This document shows positions 35,274-44,580 of a DNA stretch of 64,000 nucleotides, piece by piece. The DNA comes from RYN-230 sp963718305 (GTDB lineage Bacteria; Actinomycetota; Actinomycetes; Streptosporangiales; Streptosporangiaceae). A program made the position numbers and the translations under genes. The DNA is taken from NCBI GenBank assembly GCA_963718305.1, contig CAVQZG010000003.1, forward strand, positions 1 through 64,000, read 5' to 3'. Under the pieces are notes generated by a model that saw only the letters and a program-made list of their open reading frames with translations, was not told the origin of the DNA and did no database searches. Every line of letters starts with the position of its first letter. Positions within the stretch are counted from its first letter, which is position 1.

Positions 35274-35677
35274 ATTATCAAACGGAGTGGCGCCCGGGTA
35301 GCCAGTGCAGGGTTGGCGGGCGCGGGATGTGGCGGCGGGGGTCGGGGCAGGCGTGGTCGGCACGGGCGGTCGGCGCGGGGGGCGGCCCGGGCGGCGGCAC
35401 GGGGATGGCCGGCCTGGGCGGTCGGCGCGGGTGCCGGCCCGGAGGGGTGGACGGCACCGCGGGTGGCCGCACCGGGGCGGGCGCCGGAGGCCGGAGGCTG
35501 GCCGCCGGCGCCACGGGAGGAGTGGCGAAGCGGGGCGGCCTGGCGAAAAGCCGTAAATGGGATCTTGTGCGCGTGCCTGGGCGGGAGCATCATCAGCACA
35601 CGAGCCCATGCGTGGGCCGCACGGCGAGCCCTAACGAGCCAGGCCGCAAGGCGGCCATCCGCGGGAGGTGCTGAGCA
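35274..35677. other. G-rich spacer between trpB and the permease gene
   Basis: About 400 bp with no gene. The plus strand is strongly G-rich from 35320 to 35520, with many GGG/GGGG runs, and a 16-base word GGGCGGTCGGCGCGGG occurs at 35364-35379 and 35416-35431. The region could form G-quadruplexes or encode a leader for the permease. The end holds its ribosome site GGGAGGTG. Confidence 0.4.
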
Positions 35678-37216
35678 ATGGCCGCCACCAACGAGGCCGC
35701 GAGCAACGAGAGTGGGCCAGCGAGCGAGCCGGCCGGGACCGGGCCGCTGAAGCTGCACCGCAACCTGAGCGTCTGGGAGGCCATCGGCATCTCGCTGGCC
35801 CTGATGGCGCCCTCCATGGCGGCCAGCATCAACCCGCAGGGCACGGCGACGACCGTCGGCCGGGCGGTGCCTGTCGCGTTCGCGCTCGCGTTCGTCGGGG
35901 TGCTGCTGGTCGCCTACACGTTCGTCCGGCTGACCCAGCGCTTCCACCACTCCGGGTCGGTGTACGGGTTCGTGGGCGCGACCCTCGGCCCGCGCGCCGG
36001 GGTGATCTCCGGCTGGGCGCTGACCGGCACCTACACGTTCTACGCCGTGGTCACCTCGATGGCGGGCGGCCGGTTCGCGGCCAACTTCCTGAACGCGATC
36101 GGCATCTGGAAGAACCCGCCGACCTGGTCCGGGTTCCTGCTGGGGGCCATCGGGATGGTGCTGGTCTGGTGGCTGGCCATCACGCCAGCCCGGGGCGGCA
36201 CCCGGATACTCCTGGCCGCCGAGGGCATCACCGTGCTGCTGATCGTCATCGTGATCGTGATCGTGTTCGCCAAGCTGGCCGGGCACAGCGCCCCGCACGG
36301 GCTCGGCGTGGACTGGGCGGTGTTCAGCCTCCCGTCCGGCGTGCCGCTGTCCACGATCTTCCTCGGCGTGGTGTTCGGCTTCCTGTCCTTCGCCGGGTTC
36401 GAGGCCGCGTCCACGCTCGGTGAGGAAACCCGGCGGCCCAGGCGGGACATCCCGCGGGCCATCCTCGGCGTGGCCATCTTCGGCGGCATCTACTTCGTCG
36501 TGGTCACCGCGGTCGAGGTGATGGGCTTCGGCACCTCGGCCAAGGGCGTCACCGCGTTCATCAACTCCACCTCGCTGATCGGCGACCTGGGCACCAGCTA
36601 CGTCTCGTCCTGGCTGGGCACGGTCATCACGGCCGGCGCGATGATCTCAGCGTTCGGCTGCGCGCTCGCGTCCACGGTCGGCGCGTCCCGGCTGACGTTC
36701 GCGATGGGCCGGGACGGCGTCCTGCCCGCCCGGTTCAGCCACGTCTCGCCCCGGCGCCGGACCCCCACCACCGCAGCCGCGGCCGTGGTGCTGGCCGTCT
36801 ACGTGATCATCGCCTTCACCTGGTTCGTGCTCGGCGGCGACCCGTTCACGCTGTTCCTGGAGAGCGGCACGATCGGCACGCTGATCCTGCTGGTGGTCTA
36901 CATCCTGGCCACGATCGGGATGGTCCGGCTGGTGTTCTTCTCCGGGGACTCCCGAATCCGGCGGTGGGAACTGATAATCCCGGTGCTGGGCATCATCGTG
37001 CTCGGCTACACCCTGTTCCGGAACGTCTGGCCGCTGCCGACCGGGGTCGCCTGGTGGGGCCCGTCGGTGGCTATTGCCTGGTTCGTCGTCGGTATCGCCT
37101 GGGTGCTGGCCCGGCCCGGCGCGACCCAGCGGGCGGGGGAGCTGCTCACCCAGGCCGAAGGGCTGGCCGACTCCACCGGCTCCGAGGCGGACCGGCTGTC
37201 CCCGCAGGGTGCCTAG
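35678..37216 (+). CDS. APC-superfamily amino-acid permease
   Basis: A 512-residue transporter with 12 predicted membrane helices. The N-terminal motif LSVWEAIGISLALMAPSMAA and the consensus FLSFAGFEAASTLGEETRRP are hallmarks of amino-acid/polyamine antiporters of the APC family, and GASRLTFAMGRDGVLPA is also typical. Start at the ATG at 35678, 8 bases after GGGAGGTG. It is divergent from trpBA and near a D-amino-acid-type enzyme, which fits amino-acid uptake, but the substrate is not shown by sequence. Confidence 0.9.
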   Translation: MAATNEAASNESGPASEPAGTGPLKLHRNLSVWEAIGISLALMAPSMAASINPQGTATTVGRAVPVAFALAFVGVLLVAYTFVRLTQRFHHSGSVYGFVGATLGPRAGVISGWALTGTYTFYAVVTSMAGGRFAANFLNAIGIWKNPPTWSGFLLGAIGMVLVWWLAITPARGGTRILLAAEGITVLLIVIVIVIVFAKLAGHSAPHGLGVDWAVFSLPSGVPLSTIFLGVVFGFLSFAGFEAASTLGEETRRPRRDIPRAILGVAIFGGIYFVVVTAVEVMGFGTSAKGVTAFINSTSLIGDLGTSYVSSWLGTVITAGAMISAFGCALASTVGASRLTFAMGRDGVLPARFSHVSPRRRTPTTAAAAVVLAVYVIIAFTWFVLGGDPFTLFLESGTIGTLILLVVYILATIGMVRLVFFSGDSRIRRWELIIPVLGIIVLGYTLFRNVWPLPTGVAWWGPSVAIAWFVVGIAWVLARPGATQRAGELLTQAEGLADSTGSEADRLSPQGA

Positions 37217-37231
37217 ATCCGGGGGCCGGGG

Positions 37232-37432
37232 TCAGCCGTCGCTGGCAGGAAGCCGGCGGAGGATCTCCTGCAGCATCTGAGTATGCCCGTCCAGGGTCTG
37301 GCGGATGGCGCGGGTTTCTTCGTGCACGACGCTGAGCAAGTAGGCCACGGCGTCGATCTTGGCTGGAAGTCCGCGCTCGACCTGCTCTTCTAGCTGGTCG
37401 ACGCGGAGTTCCAGTTCATCGAGGGTCCCCAT
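37232..37432 (-). CDS. Small coiled-coil protein, 66 residues
   Basis: The whole sequence is helical with heptads: MGTLDELELRVDQLEEQVER, then VVHEETRAIRQTLDGHTQML. It starts at an ATG with GGTGAG upstream and has normal codon use, so it is likely a real gene. Small proteins of this style are widespread in Actinobacteria but without assigned function. It is convergent with the permease gene and 44 bp from the next gene. Confidence 0.65.
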   Translation of the reverse strand: MGTLDELELRVDQLEEQVERGLPAKIDAVAYLLSVVHEETRAIRQTLDGHTQMLQEILRRLPASDG

Positions 37433-37476
37433 GGGCTCACCCTAGCCAGCCGCGGGCCATATTCCGGGCAAATGAT

Positions 37477-38613
37477 CTAGCTGTTGCGGCCCCGGGCGGC
37501 CACCGGCCAGCGCTCGGTGACCTGCCCGTCCTGGACCACGTGCAGTTCGTTGACCAGGTTGACCGTGGTGCAGACGTGGTTGGGGACCACGACGACCCGG
37601 TCGCCCACGGCCGGCCGCGGGCCGGACCCGGTGACGGCCACGGCGTGGTGTTCCCACAGCCCGGTCACCGTGGCCTCGGGAAAGGCGGGCAGCAGCCCGT
37701 GCCCCGGAGTCCACGCCGGGCGGTCGTAGCCGAGCACCTTGGCCCCGGCGTCGAGCACGACGCGGTCCGGCGCCGGGGTGCTGACCACGGTGGCCAGCAC
37801 GGACAGTGCCACCTCGTCCAGCGTGCAGCTGCCCAGGATGACCTGCTGGGCGTCGTTGAACGCGTACACCCCGGGCCGCAGTTCGGTGATCGCGCCGCCG
37901 CCGGGGCCGCCGGCCGCCTGGGCGGCGCTGGCGGTCTGGCTAGCACTGATGGTCTGGCCGGCGCTGGGCGTGGACCCGCCGCTGCGCACCGGGCACGGCA
38001 GCCCCTCGGCGGCCAGGCTGTCCGCCGCAGCCGACAGCGCGGCCGCCTCGTCGGCCGCGGCCTGGGCGGGCATGTCCGGCGCGTAGCTGTGCCCCGGGAA
38101 GGTGAACACGCCGTCCACCGCCAGGCCCGCCCGGGCCGCCGCGGTCGCGATCCGGCCTGCCTCGGCCGGATCGACCCCGCTGCGCCGCAGCCCGCAGTCC
38201 ACCTCGACCAGGACGTGCAGTTCGGCGTGCCCGCGAACCGCCTCGGCCAGCTGATGCACCGAGGCCAGCGAATCCACCCCGGCCGTCAGCCGGATCCGGC
38301 CCGCCAGCGCCCGCAGCCGGGGCGCCCGGTCCAGGTCAATCCAGAGCGGATACGCAACGAAAATCTCGGCCAGGCCGGCGTCCGCGAAAATCTCGGCTTC
38401 GCCCAGGGTGGCGACGGAAATCCCGACCGCCCCGTGCCCGAGCTGGCGCCGGGCGATCTCGATGGTCTTGTGCGTCTTCACGTGCGGCCGCAGGACGAGT
38501 CCGCGGCCCGCGGCGCGGCTGGCCATCACCCGCAGGTTCTGGTCCAGGCGGGCCGCGTCCACCAGGACCGCGGGGGTCGCTGCCACCCCGGCGGGCGGCG
38601 CCCAGCTGCTCAC
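37477..38613 (-). CDS. D-serine dehydratase/D-threonine aldolase-like PLP enzyme
   Basis: 378 residues of the alanine-racemase-fold DSD1 family. The Schiff-base lysine is in LRPHVKTHKTIEIARRQ; LVEVDCGLRRSG is the central barrel motif, and the zinc pair His/Cys of this family is seen in VVVPNHVCTTVNL. Such enzymes split D-serine or D-threonine, or act on related beta-hydroxy amino acids. Residues around 245-268 are an insertion of A/S/Q/T/G-rich words (SAGQTISASQTASAAQAAGG), coded by short DNA repeats. The GTG at 38613 was chosen; it follows the monooxygenase-like gene by 5 bp, so the two are co-transcribed. Confidence 0.84.
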   Translation of the reverse strand: MSSWAPPAGVAATPAVLVDAARLDQNLRVMASRAAGRGLVLRPHVKTHKTIEIARRQLGHGAVGISVATLGEAEIFADAGLAEIFVAYPLWIDLDRAPRLRALAGRIRLTAGVDSLASVHQLAEAVRGHAELHVLVEVDCGLRRSGVDPAEAGRIATAAARAGLAVDGVFTFPGHSYAPDMPAQAAADEAAALSAAADSLAAEGLPCPVRSGGSTPSAGQTISASQTASAAQAAGGPGGGAITELRPGVYAFNDAQQVILGSCTLDEVALSVLATVVSTPAPDRVVLDAGAKVLGYDRPAWTPGHGLLPAFPEATVTGLWEHHAVAVTGSGPRPAVGDRVVVVPNHVCTTVNLVNELHVVQDGQVTERWPVAARGRNS

Positions 38614-38618
38614 CCGGC

Positions 38619-38954
38619 TCAGCCGCGCTGCCCCGCGGAACCACCCGCGGGCTCGTAGGACCACAGCTCGCTGGACACCCCGACCGGCGGCGCGGCCTGG
38701 CCGCCGTCCCGCTCGGCCTGGGAGCGGTGCCCGTGCCCGAAGGCCGGCGAGCCCAGCCACGCCTGGAACGACTCCTCGTCCCGCCACCGGGTCACCACCA
38801 GCCAGGTGGTCCGCTCGTCGGTGGGCTTGAGCAGCTCGAACCCCTCGAAACCGTCCTGGCTGTCCACGGCGCCGGCCCGGGCGGCGAAGCGGCGGGCCAG
38901 TTCGTCACCGCTGTCCGCCGGCACCGTGATCGCATTGATCTTGATAACCGTCAT
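38619..38954 (-). CDS. Antibiotic biosynthesis monooxygenase (ABM/heme-degrading-like) protein
   Basis: 111 residues of the dimeric alpha/beta ABM fold: IKINAITVPADSGDELARRF, GFEGFELLKPTDERTTWLVV, then TRWRDEESFQAWLGSPAF, the usual motifs of IsdG/HmoB-like and related proteins. The arrangement -W-R-E/D-S-F-W- is typical. It is upstream of and nearly contiguous with the D-serine-dehydratase-like gene. Heme degradation is known for part of the family only; the true role is uncertain. Confidence 0.83.
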   Translation of the reverse strand: MTVIKINAITVPADSGDELARRFAARAGAVDSQDGFEGFELLKPTDERTTWLVVTRWRDEESFQAWLGSPAFGHGHRSQAERDGGQAAPPVGVSSELWSYEPAGGSAGQRG

Positions 38955-39096
38955 AAGCCCGATCATGCCAGCCCGGGGGCCGCCTGGCCCGGGTGCGGCG
39001 CGGCGCGGGCTGGGCCGGCGCGGTGCGGGCCGGGTGCGGGCGCGGCGCAGCCGTCCCGCGGCGGGTACGACACCCGGGGGCCGTATCTTGTCCCCC

Positions 39097-40068
39097 ATGG
39101 GGCGTACCCGCATGTACCGCAACGGGATCCTGGAGGACGAGGGGTTCCCCGTCGCCAAGGTGTCCGACTATCTCGCCGACCCGACCGCGGTCGTCTGGTT
39201 CGACCTGTGCGAGCCAACCGCGGACGACCTGTCCTCGATCAGCGAGGAACTGGGGCTGCACCCGCTGGCGGTCGAGGACGCGGTGGCCGAGCACCAGCGC
39301 GCCAAGCTGGACCGCTACCAGACCCATCTCTTCGTCACCTCCTACGGCGTGAAGCTGAACCAGAACACCGGTGAGCTGGAGACCGACGAGGTCGACGCAT
39401 TCGTCACCGACCGCGCGCTGGTCACCGTCCGGCGCAGCAAGGGCTTTGACATCGATGCGGTCGTCCGGCGCTGGGACGATTCACCCGACCTGGCCCCCTG
39501 CGGGGTGGGCTTTCTCCTCTACGGGCTGCTCGACTACGTGGTGGACACCCATTTCGAGGCGGTCCAGTCGCTGGACACCGAGATCGAGACGCTCGAGGAC
39601 CAGCTGTTCGACGACAACCCCAAGGACAAGGACATGCAGCGGCGTACCTTTGAGCTGCGCAAGTCCCTGGTCTTGCTGCGGCGCGTGGTGCTGCCCATGC
39701 GCGAGGTGCTCAACTCGCTGCTGCGCCGCGACCTGCACGTGGTGGACGGGGAGATCCTGCCCTACTTCCATGACATCTACGACCACGTGCTCCGGGCCAC
39801 CGAATGGACCGAGTCCCTCCGCGACCTGGTCACGACCATCCTGGAGACGCATCTCACGGTCCGCGGCAACCGGCTCAACGTGATCATGAAGCAAGTCACC
39901 AGCTGGGCCGCGATCATCGCGGTGCCGACCGCAGTCACCGGGTTTTACGGGCAGAATGTGCCATATCCCGGTTTTGGCAAAGTGGAGGGCTTCTGGACCT
40001 CCACTGTGGTCATGTTTGGTATCTCCCTGAGCCTGTATGTCATCTTTCGGCGCAAAGACTGGCTATAG
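39097..40068 (+). CDS. corA: CorA-type divalent metal ion transporter
   Basis: About 323 residues. The large cytoplasmic domain (VWFDLCEPTADDLSSISEEL, HPLAVEDAVAEHQRAKLDRY) leads into two C-terminal membrane helices with the signature loop YGQNVPYPG after the first helix; the family motif is GMN, here GQN at 285-287, which is seen in the CorA superfamily. The second helix ends with the basic FRRKDWL. It works as a pentameric channel for Mg2+ or other divalent ions. Start at ATG 39097 or 39112; the second has GGGGCG upstream. Confidence 0.9.
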   Translation: MGRTRMYRNGILEDEGFPVAKVSDYLADPTAVVWFDLCEPTADDLSSISEELGLHPLAVEDAVAEHQRAKLDRYQTHLFVTSYGVKLNQNTGELETDEVDAFVTDRALVTVRRSKGFDIDAVVRRWDDSPDLAPCGVGFLLYGLLDYVVDTHFEAVQSLDTEIETLEDQLFDDNPKDKDMQRRTFELRKSLVLLRRVVLPMREVLNSLLRRDLHVVDGEILPYFHDIYDHVLRATEWTESLRDLVTTILETHLTVRGNRLNVIMKQVTSWAAIIAVPTAVTGFYGQNVPYPGFGKVEGFWTSTVVMFGISLSLYVIFRRKDWL

Positions 40069-40285
40069 GCCAGATTTGCGCAGCTAGAGTGGCATGTCCG
40101 CGGCGCGGATATCACCCGCTGGGGACGGTTCGGGTGCCCGTTCGGTTGCATAGGACAGGCAAGGGGACGAGACACGCCGGCAGGCGGGAACCGGGCATGT
40201 CGGGAATCCGTTACAGCGGGCAGGCCGGTGGGCGACTGAGCGCCCCGCGGGCCTTTGGCGGGCACAGGTAGCGAGGGAGCGGAAC

Positions 40286-41805
40286 TTGCAGACTCCAGCG
40301 GGTGGGGCGGCTTCGGGCGGGGCGGCCCAGGACGGGCCTGCCCCGGACACGGCCACCGAGGGCACGGCCGCCCAGACCAGCGAGGCTCAGACCAGCAGCG
40401 CCCAGGCCAGCGAAACGCAGGCCAGCGAGGCTCAGGCCAGCGAAGCCCAGAGCCAGCGAAGCCAGGCAGCAGCAGGCCAGCGAGGCTCAGGCCAGCAGTG
40501 CCCAGGCTGGCGAAACTGAGGCCGTCGAGGCTCAGGCCAGCGACGCCCAGGCCGGAGAAACCCAGGCCGGAGAAACCCAGGCCGGGAGCGCCCCGCCCGC
40601 GGACTCCCGACTCCGGGGACTCCGGGGCCCCGGCGGCCGGGGGGACCGGAGCCGGCGGCTCACGGCGGACCAAGGTGGCCCTGCTGACCGCGGCGGGCGT
40701 GGCTGTCCTCGTGATCGCGGGCGTGACCATCGGCACCCTCGGCGCGGCCCGCCCCTCGGGGCACACGACCAACGTCTCGGACCGTCATTCCAGCGGCGCC
40801 CAGGCCGGGCCGGCCGCGCCGCTGCAGGTGGAATCCGTGACCCAGGGCGGCGCGGTGACGGGCACCAACGGTGCTAGCCCGGTCCGGGTGACGCTGTCCG
40901 CCCCGCTGGCCAGCAACTCCCCGATGCCGGCCGTGCACCCCGCCACCCCCGGCACGTGGACGAAGGCGGGCACCACGCTGACGTTCACCCCCTCCACCCC
41001 GTTCTGGCCGGGCACCCGGGTGCGCGTCACCCTGGCCGGTGGCAGCCAGGGCCTCCGCTCCGCCGCGGGCGGGGTCCTGGCCAAGACCACGACCGAGCGG
41101 CTCACCACCAAGCACTGGTCCGGCCTGCGGCTCAAGCAGATGCTGGCCCAGATGGGCTACCTGCCGCTCAAGTGGAAGCCGCAGAACCGCAGCGCATTCC
41201 AGCCCGACAACATGGCGACCGAACTGGCCGCCGTCTACTCGCCGCCGGCCGGGACCTTCACCTGGAAGAAGGGTTACCCGTCCATCCTGACCAGCTTCTG
41301 GGGCGGCCAGTCCAGCCTGATCATGCAGGGGGCGATCCGGGCCTTCCAGTCCAACCACGGCCTCACCATGACCGGCGTCATGACGCCCGCCCTCTGGCGG
41401 GATGTGGCCCGGGCCGCCGCGGCGGGCAAGGCCAACCCCAGCGGCTACACCTACGCGCTGGCCAGCAAGGCGAGCCCGGAAACGCTGACCGTGTGGCACA
41501 ACGGGCATGTCGTCCTGCACACGCTGGCCAACACCGGCATCCCGGCCGCGCCCACCGCGGACGGCACGTTCCCGGTCTACCTGCGCTACGCGTTCCAGAT
41601 CATGAAGGGCACCAACCCGGACGGGTCAAAATACGCCGACCCGGTCGCCTGGGTGGCCTACTTCAACGGCGGTGACGCCGTGCACTACTTCCCGCGTGGT
41701 TACTACGGTGCCCCGCAGAGCCTGGGCTGCGTTGAGCTCCCGTACGCCCAGGCTCACTTCGTGTGGCCCTACCTGACCTACGGCTCCCTGGTCACCGTCC
41801 GCTAG
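40286..41805 (+). CDS. L,D-transpeptidase, frame interrupted in a repeat tract
   Basis: A cell-wall cross-linking enzyme. In order: an N-terminal A/S/Q/E-rich repeat region, a membrane helix (KVALLTAAGVAVLVIAGVTI), an Ig-like domain, a peptidoglycan-binding-like helix bundle (MQGAIRAFQSNHGLTMTGVM) and the YkuD-type catalytic domain. The active-site motif, usually SHGCVR, reads SLGCVELPY, with the cysteine kept but the histidine replaced. TTG 40286 has AGGGAG upstream and starts the repeat (MQTPAGGAASGG) but that frame stops at 40519; the main domain lies in another frame, open from 40255. Two single-base insertions, near 40451 and 40605, would explain it. The product is expressed as drawn only if they are errors or corrected. 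Confidence 0.75.
40381..40585 (+). repeat. 15-bp tandem repeat tract coding A/S/Q/E pentapeptides
   Basis: Thirteen units of consensus CGAGGCTCAGGCCAG. Most are exactly 15 bp, but the fifth (40441-40456) is 16 bp and the sixth (40457-40480) is 24 bp. The 16-bp unit shifts the reading frame of the L,D-transpeptidase. Encoded words are QASEA, QASSA, QAGET and the like. Confidence 0.85.
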
Positions 41806-41809
41806 TTCC

Positions 41810-41839
41810 GCGTCTGGCGGCCGGCCGGCCGCCAGACGC
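41810..41839 (+). terminator. Perfect 30-bp palindrome after the L,D-transpeptidase
   Basis: GCGTCTGGCGGCCGG is followed directly by its exact reverse complement. It starts 4 bases after the stop and would fold into a stem of 13 bp with a 4-base loop. No T-run. A probable terminator. Confidence 0.75.
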
Positions 41840-41944
41840 CGCTGGCCGGGCAGGCGGATACCGGGGCGCGGCCGCGTCTGCACCTCGATAGCATCGGAGT
41901 CTGGGGTAATGGCCCCACTCGCCGTTCTATCCAGGGAGCCCGCC

Positions 41945-43966
41945 GTGTCGGCCCAGCAGCTTCACATCACCCTCGCCGGACGCGAGCACGTGGTGGACGC
42001 GGGCACTACGGCCGGCGACGCGCTCCAGCCCGGCGGGCCCGCAGCGGGGCCCAGGTCCACCGTGATCGCGGCCCGGGTCAACGGCGAACTGCGCGACCTG
42101 GCCGTGCCGCTGGCCGACGGTGACGCCGTCGAGCCGGTCGAGGTGGGCAGCGACGACGGCCGGTCGATCATGCGGCACTCCACCGCGCACGTGATGGCCC
42201 AGGCCGTCCAGGAGCTGTTCCCCGAGGCCAAGCTGGGTATCGGGCCGCCCATCGAGAACGGCTTCTACTACGACTTCGACGTGGCCGCGCCGTTCGGCCC
42301 CGAGGACCTCAAGGCCATCGAGCAGCGGATGCGCCAGATCGTCAAGCAGGGCCAGCGCTTTTCCCGGCGCGAGGTCAGCGACGAGCAGGCCCGCAAGGAA
42401 CTGGCGGGTGAGCCGTACAAGCTCGAGCTGATCGGGCTCAAGGGCGGCGCCGCCGCGCCCGATGCGGGCGCCCCGACCGCCCCCTCCGAGGTCAGCGTCG
42501 AGGAGGCCGTCGAGGTCGGCGGCAGCCAGCTGACCATTTACGACAACCTCGACCCGGCCACCGGCGAGGAATGCTGGAAGGATCTGTGCCGCGGCCCGCA
42601 CGTGCCCACCACCCGGCAGATCCCGGCGTTCAAGCTGATGCGTTCCGGCGGCGCGTACTGGCGGGGCAGTGAGAAGAACCCGCAGCTGCAGCGGATCTAC
42701 GGCACCGCCTGGGAGTCGCGGGAGGCCCAGGACGAGTACCTGAAGCTGCTCGCCGAGGCGGAGCGCCGCGATCACCGGCGGCTGGGCGCCGAGCTGGACC
42801 TGTTCTCCTTCCCGACCGAGATCGGCTCCGGGCTGCCGGTCTTCCATCCCAAGGGCGCGATCATCCGCCGGGTGATGGAGGACTACGCCCGCCGCCGCCA
42901 CGAGGAAGCGGGCTACCAGTACGTCAACACCCCGCACCTGACCAAGGAGGAGCTGTTCCAGACCTCCGGGCACCTCGGCTTCTACGCCGAGAGCATGTTC
43001 CCGCCCATGGAACTGGACGGCGCCCGGTACTACATGAAGCCGATGAACTGCCCGATGCACGTGCTGATCTTCCAGTCGCGCGGGCGGTCCTACCGGGAGC
43101 TGCCGCTGCGGCTGTTCGAGTTCGGCACCGTGTACCGCTACGAGAAGTCCGGCGTCGTGCACGGGCTGACCCGGGCCCGCGGCTTCACCCAGGACGACTC
43201 GCACATCTTCTGCACCCCCGAGCAGCTCGGCCCCGAGCTGGCCTCGCTGCTGGACTTCGTGGTCGGCCTGCTCCGGGACTTCGGATTGACGGAGTTCGAG
43301 GCCGAGCTGTCCACCCGGCCGGAGAAGTTCGTCGGGGAACCCGCCGAGTGGGACGTGGCCGAGGCGGCGCTGAAGGATGCCCTGGACGCCTCGGGACTGC
43401 CCTACACGGTCGCCGAGGGCGAGGGCGCGTTCTACGCCCCGAAGATCGACGTGCACGTCAAGGACGCGATCGGGCGCCGCTGGCAGCTGTCCACCCTGCA
43501 GGTGGACTTCCAGGAGCCGGGCCGGTTCGGGATCGAGTACCAGGCTCCCGACGGTTCCCGGCAGCGCCCGTACATGATCCACCGGGCCCTGTTCGGGTCG
43601 ATCGAGCGGTTCTTCGGGATCCTGCTCGAGCACTACGCCGGGGCCTTCCCGCCGTGGCTCGCGCCGGTCCAGGTGGTCGGCATCCCGATCACCGACGGGC
43701 ACGTGCCCTACCTGGAGAAGGTCGCGGCCCAGCTGCGCGAGCAGGGGATCCGGGTCGAGGTGGACACCAGCGACGACCGGATGCAGAAGAAGATCAGGAA
43801 CGCGCAGCGGCAGAAGGTGCCGTACATGCTGCTGGCCGGGGACGAGGACGTGGCCAAGGGCGCGGTCTCGTTCCGCTTCCGCGACGGCGGGCAGCGCAAC
43901 GGGGTCCCGGTCGCTGACGCCATCGCCGAGATCGTCAGCGCCGTCCAGCAGCGCATCCAGGTCTGA
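41945..43966 (+). CDS. thrS: Threonyl-tRNA synthetase
   Basis: 673 residues from a GTG at 41945 with GGGAG upstream (an ATG at 41909 is in frame but lacks a good site). Domains in order: TGS, the editing domain with HSTAHVMAQAVQELFPEAKL (HxxxH), the class II catalytic core with motif 2 (YRYEKSGVVHGLTRARGF) and the zinc cysteine in MKPMNCPMH, motif 3 (MIHRALFGSIERFFGILLEH), and the anticodon-binding domain ending YMLLAGDEDVAKGAVSFR. Complete and normal in length. First gene of the conserved block; HIT protein follows after 8 bp. Confidence 0.97.
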   Translation: MSAQQLHITLAGREHVVDAGTTAGDALQPGGPAAGPRSTVIAARVNGELRDLAVPLADGDAVEPVEVGSDDGRSIMRHSTAHVMAQAVQELFPEAKLGIGPPIENGFYYDFDVAAPFGPEDLKAIEQRMRQIVKQGQRFSRREVSDEQARKELAGEPYKLELIGLKGGAAAPDAGAPTAPSEVSVEEAVEVGGSQLTIYDNLDPATGEECWKDLCRGPHVPTTRQIPAFKLMRSGGAYWRGSEKNPQLQRIYGTAWESREAQDEYLKLLAEAERRDHRRLGAELDLFSFPTEIGSGLPVFHPKGAIIRRVMEDYARRRHEEAGYQYVNTPHLTKEELFQTSGHLGFYAESMFPPMELDGARYYMKPMNCPMHVLIFQSRGRSYRELPLRLFEFGTVYRYEKSGVVHGLTRARGFTQDDSHIFCTPEQLGPELASLLDFVVGLLRDFGLTEFEAELSTRPEKFVGEPAEWDVAEAALKDALDASGLPYTVAEGEGAFYAPKIDVHVKDAIGRRWQLSTLQVDFQEPGRFGIEYQAPDGSRQRPYMIHRALFGSIERFFGILLEHYAGAFPPWLAPVQVVGIPITDGHVPYLEKVAAQLREQGIRVEVDTSDDRMQKKIRNAQRQKVPYMLLAGDEDVAKGAVSFRFRDGGQRNGVPVADAIAEIVSAVQQRIQV

Positions 43967-43974
43967 GCGGCTAC

Positions 43975-44541
43975 ATGACCGAGCCAGCCGCGCCGGGCAT
44001 GCCGGTGCCTGAGGTGCAGGACGGGGCCGGGGTACCCGACGGCTTCGCCCGGCTCTGGATGCCGCACCGGATGGCCTACATCAAGGGCGAGAACAAGCCA
44101 GCCGACCAGGAGGGCGACGGCTGCCCGTTCTGCCGGATCCCCTCGCTCAGCGACGAGGACGGGCTGATCGTGGCCCGCGGCGAGCTGGTCTACAGCGTCC
44201 TCAACCTGTACCCCTACAACGCCGGGCACCTGATGGTGCTGCCCTACCGGCACGTGGCCGACTACACCGACCTCGACGAGGCGGAGACCGCGGAGCTGGC
44301 CGCCTTCACCAAGCGGGCCATGACCGCGCTGCGCACCGCCTCGGCCGCGCAGGGCTTCAACATCGGCATGAACATGGGGTCGGTGGCGGGCGCGGGCATC
44401 GCGGCGCACCTGCATCAGCACGTGGTGCCCCGGTGGGGCGGGGACACCAACTTCATGCCCGTCGTCGGGCACACCCGCGTCCTGCCCCAGCTGCTGAGGG
44501 ACACCCGCAAGCTGATCGCCGACGCCTGGCCGGCCGCGTAA
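43975..44541 (+). CDS. HIT-family nucleotide hydrolase/phosphorylase
   Basis: 188 residues of the histidine triad family, Ap4A phosphorylase/hydrolase-like. The triad is AHLHQHVVPRWGGDTNF; a zinc-type CPFC occurs at about 50-53; NLYPYNAGHLMVLPYRHV is the typical nucleotide-binding strand. Similar genes sit between thrS and pgsA in Mycobacterium and Streptomyces. The ATG is 8 bp after thrS, so the two are co-transcribed. The stop codon lies in the loop of a strong terminator. Confidence 0.9.
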   Translation: MTEPAAPGMPVPEVQDGAGVPDGFARLWMPHRMAYIKGENKPADQEGDGCPFCRIPSLSDEDGLIVARGELVYSVLNLYPYNAGHLMVLPYRHVADYTDLDEAETAELAAFTKRAMTALRTASAAQGFNIGMNMGSVAGAGIAAHLHQHVVPRWGGDTNFMPVVGHTRVLPQLLRDTRKLIADAWPAA

Positions 44542-44554
44542 GCGGCCGGCCAGG
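44525..44554. terminator. Terminator overlapping the HIT stop codon
   Basis: CCTGGCCGGCCGC and GCGGCCGGCCAGG form a perfect 13-bp stem with GTAA loop that includes the TAA stop, then CTCTTC. It separates convergent genes, so it may act in both directions. Confidence 0.85.
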
Positions 44555-44580
44555 CTCTTCGGGTTAGTCGTCCCCCCGGA

